From: Candidatus Neomicrothrix sp. UBA7388
GTDB taxonomy: Bacteria > Actinomycetota > Acidimicrobiia > Acidimicrobiales > Poriferisodalaceae
Assembly (NCBI GenBank): GCA_002470695.1
Contig: DKNM01000144.1
Coordinates: 24,025 to 31,520, forward strand
DNA: 7,496 nt
Direction of reading: 5' to 3'
The translations under genes were made by a program, and so were the position numbers. The notes beneath the pieces were generated by a model. It did not search any database, was not told where the DNA came from, and saw nothing but the letters and a program-made list of their open reading frames with translations. Every line of letters begins with the position of its first letter. Position 1 is the first letter of the stretch. Positions 5,626 through 7,496 of this stretch are shown here, piece by piece.

Positions 5626-6675
5626 ATGCGAGTTGTCTTTTTGGTTATCGATGCATTTCCTCATGCAGCACTCAGCAAAACTGCGACGCCAAATCTCTGG
5701 CAGCAAGGACTTGGCGGGTATATCGCTCCCAACGGCGGCGAGTCACTTATGCTTTCAGTCACTTATTCAAATCATGCTGCGTTCATGACCGGGCTTCCGC
5801 CAACCCAAACGGGGCACTGGGGCAATTGGGCATGGGTCAACGGCGAGTTCATGAAGACCTACGATTCCGGACCTCGTGGCTCAACGATTATCCAAGAATG
5901 CGCTGCTCGAGAACTCAAAACCGTCGCCATTGTTGGCGATCACAAGTTGTTAAGAACGATGGGCGCTTTGGATTGCGATTATTCGTGGCCACCCAAGGGA
6001 GATCCTCCCCCCGGAGCACCCCTTGACGCCTACGGTTATCCGACCGATGATGCCGTTATTCAGGCGGCAGGCAACGCCGACTTAGACGCGGATTTTATTC
6101 TCCTCCACCTAAATGAGCCGGACACGTCTATGCATTGCTACGGTCCTCACTCCGAAGAGACAATTCACCAATACACCAAGAGCGACGACTCATATGGGTT
6201 CCTCATAGAGCTCCTAAGACCTCAGTGGGACGAGACAATTCTCATAACGGTTAGCGATCATTGCCAGGAACCCACCGAGCATCCTGAATGTGTCAACTTA
6301 AGGGATCACGCAAAAGAGCTCGGTTGGCCAGTACATATTCGTAACGATGGGACAGGAGCAATCGTTTGCGCTTCCGAAGATATAGGCGATGGCGAGTTCG
6401 AAGTACTACGAAAAGAAATTCTTAATTTCGAAGGCATCGAAGACGGAGTGAGTGTTGCGAACGACGTCTTATTGATTTGGACTGAGCCGCAGCGGATGTT
6501 TGGTCGGGGTGAACCGATGACCAGAGGCAACCATGGAAGCATTCGATGCACTCAGCAGTTGTCAATGGTTTCGGGCGGGCACCCGCGAGCGCAACAACTC
6601 GGCAGGTCAATTACATCCCATCGACCCGGAACGCTGACATGGGCACCAGTTATCAGGAATTTGCTAGAGCTATAG
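5626..6675 (+). CDS. Nucleotide pyrophosphatase/phosphodiesterase-type hydrolase (alkaline phosphatase superfamily)
   Basis: A 349-residue protein of the type I phosphodiesterase/nucleotide pyrophosphatase family. All residues of the two-zinc site are in the expected order: Asp9 (VIDAF), nucleophile Thr46 (VTYSNHAAFMTG), Asp166 and His170 (EPDTSMHCYGP), Asp211 and His212 (TVSDH), and His303 (RGNHGS). An active phosphoryl-transfer hydrolase is therefore expected. The N-terminus starts directly with the first strand of the fold (MRVVFLVIDAF) with no cleavable signal, so a cytoplasmic location is likely, unlike many secreted relatives. Substrate is unknown: nucleotide, phosphodiester, phosphonate or similar are all possible. 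ATG at 5626 has TACCGT six bases upstream. It is divergent from the crotonase gene, and its stop is 15 bases from the convergent dehydrogenase stop. Confidence 0.9.
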   Translation: MRVVFLVIDAFPHAALSKTATPNLWQQGLGGYIAPNGGESLMLSVTYSNHAAFMTGLPPTQTGHWGNWAWVNGEFMKTYDSGPRGSTIIQECAARELKTVAIVGDHKLLRTMGALDCDYSWPPKGDPPPGAPLDAYGYPTDDAVIQAAGNADLDADFILLHLNEPDTSMHCYGPHSEETIHQYTKSDDSYGFLIELLRPQWDETILITVSDHCQEPTEHPECVNLRDHAKELGWPVHIRNDGTGAIVCASEDIGDGEFEVLRKEILNFEGIEDGVSVANDVLLIWTEPQRMFGRGEPMTRGNHGSIRCTQQLSMVSGGHPRAQQLGRSITSHRPGTLTWAPVIRNLLEL

Positions 6676-6678
6676 CTC
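6667..6678. repeat. 12-bp perfect palindrome GAGCTATAGCTC across a stop codon
   Basis: The palindrome contains the TAG stop (6673-6675) of the phosphodiesterase-like gene and fills much of the 15-base convergent gap. It could form a GAGC/GCTC stem with a TATA loop, too weak alone for a strong terminator. No T-tract follows. Confidence 0.3.
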
Positions 6679-6690
6679 AAAGCCAAGAGT

Positions 6691-7496
6691 TCAACTTCTA
6701 GGAACCTCGATCCAAGGTACGTCCTTGTCGATCCGAGGTTCTCCCGGGAGGCCCAAAACTTGTTCCCCGAGAATATTTCTCATTATTTCTGAGGTTCCAC
6801 CTTCGATGGAATTTGCTCGTACCCGCAAAAAGCCGTGTTGAATACCATTTTCCGATCCATCGACCGATAAATCTTCAGGTCTACGGAAGGTGTAGTCGTA
6901 GTCAACTTGTCCTGCCATACCCATCATGTCAACTGCGGCAGTCAACAGATCCTGATTCAGTTCCGCAAATGCAAGCTTCGCAATTGACATTTCCGGTCCA
7001 GGGTTTCCTTTACGGCGATTCTGGCCCGCCCGGATATTTGTTAGACGTTGTGCCTCTGAACGGACATAGAGACGCATCATTCGGTCTTTTGTTACGGAGT
7101 CTCGCGAGTGTTCAGGTGTTTCGCGCCACATGCTGGTAAGAAGCGACACTGGTCCCGAGCCCGCTTTGGGAGGCCCTCCGCCGCTACCTGCACCAATAGC
7201 GTTTCGCTCATTCATTAATGTCGTCAGCGAGACACGCCACCCGTCGCCAACATCCCCAATCCGATTCTCATCGGGTATGTGGACGTCTGTAAGAAAGACT
7301 TCGTTGAACTCGGCCTCGCCTGTGATCTGACGTAAGGGTTGAACATCAACGCCCGAGGTTTTCATATCTAGCGCGAAATAAGTCATACCCCTGTGCTTTG
7401 GCATATCTGGATCTGTGCGGGTTACAAGCATTCCCCAATCTCCAAGATGGGCCATGTTGTTCAAACCTTTTTGCCCGTTTACAACCCAGGAGTCAC
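6691..7496 (-). CDS. Acyl-CoA dehydrogenase, C-terminal part (N-terminus beyond window)
   Basis: The last 267 residues of an FAD-dependent acyl-CoA dehydrogenase, which introduces a C2-C3 double bond into acyl-CoA. The frame is open to the right edge and starts in the middle beta-domain with DSWVVNGQKG. It continues through GDWGMLVTRTD, PKHRGMTYFALDM, PLRQITGEAEFNEVF and VGDGWRVSL. The C-terminal helical domain follows, with IQHGFLRVRANSIEGGTSEIM and the ending LGLPGEPRIDKDVPW, an ending familiar from actinobacterial FadE-like enzymes. A TTG at 7464 could be mistaken for a start but lies inside the beta-domain. Where medium- and short-chain enzymes have the catalytic Glu (YEGTS), this one has Gly232 of the visible fragment, with Glu231 one place earlier. 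Acyl chain preference is unknown. It would act next to the isomerase in beta-oxidation-like steps. Confidence 0.93.
   Translation of the reverse strand, partial: DSWVVNGQKGLNNMAHLGDWGMLVTRTDPDMPKHRGMTYFALDMKTSGVDVQPLRQITGEAEFNEVFLTDVHIPDENRIGDVGDGWRVSLTTLMNERNAIGAGSGGGPPKAGSGPVSLLTSMWRETPEHSRDSVTKDRMMRLYVRSEAQRLTNIRAGQNRRKGNPGPEMSIAKLAFAELNQDLLTAAVDMMGMAGQVDYDYTFRRPEDLSVDGSENGIQHGFLRVRANSIEGGTSEIMRNILGEQVLGLPGEPRIDKDVPWIEVPRS

Noticed and set aside
6691..7464. Acyl-CoA dehydrogenase starting at TTG 7464
   Set aside because: The frame stays open to the window edge and the upstream residues (DSWVVNGQKG) are conserved beta-domain sequence, so the gene is simply cut by the window.

Overview
The window is a densely packed metabolic region. 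It has nine protein genes, two of them cut by the window ends. No RNA gene, mobile element or CRISPR array is visible, and no gene-free stretch exceeds 135 bases. Several cues point to an actinobacterium, plausibly an uncultured, possibly marine member of the Acidimicrobiia: mid-range GC, an acyl-CoA dehydrogenase with the actinobacterial-style ending (EGGTSEIMRN, then LGLPGEPR), a mycothiol-type maleylpyruvate isomerase-like (TIGR03086-like) protein, and promoters placed for leaderless transcripts. This assignment is inference from family signatures, not from a marker gene.

Layout. On the minus strand, a VOC-fold enzyme (507-1190) is followed with no gap by an MFS transporter that runs off the left end (1-506). 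Divergent from them is a plus-strand unit of three genes: a second VOC-fold protein (1326-2105), a DinB/MDMPI-fold metal-binding protein (2150-2707) and a phytanoyl-CoA dioxygenase-like Fe(II)/2-oxoglutarate oxygenase (2704-3753). The last two overlap as TTGA. A metallo-beta-lactamase-fold hydrolase (3863-4738) has its own promoter. It converges on a minus-strand crotonase-fold protein (4833-5576) whose residues fit an enoyl-CoA isomerase better than a hydratase. A nucleotide pyrophosphatase/alkaline phosphatase superfamily enzyme (5626-6675) diverges from the crotonase across only 49 bases. It converges on the C-terminal part of an acyl-CoA dehydrogenase (6691-7496).

Function. The gene content (two VOC proteins, a thiol-dependent isomerase-like fold, a 2OG oxygenase, an MBL hydrolase, an enoyl-CoA isomerase, an acyl-CoA dehydrogenase and a transporter) looks like a degradation module that opens or hydroxylates a small organic compound and passes acyl-CoA products to beta-oxidation. 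The substrate cannot be read from the sequence.

The most striking signal is regulatory. All five genes that head a transcription unit have a TANNNT hexamer ending exactly seven bases before the A of ATG, so transcription would start at or next to the start codon. The second point of interest is the VOC/MFS junction: the two frames are the same, are separated by a single TAG in a CAA-TAG context, and no plausible ATG exists for the transporter.
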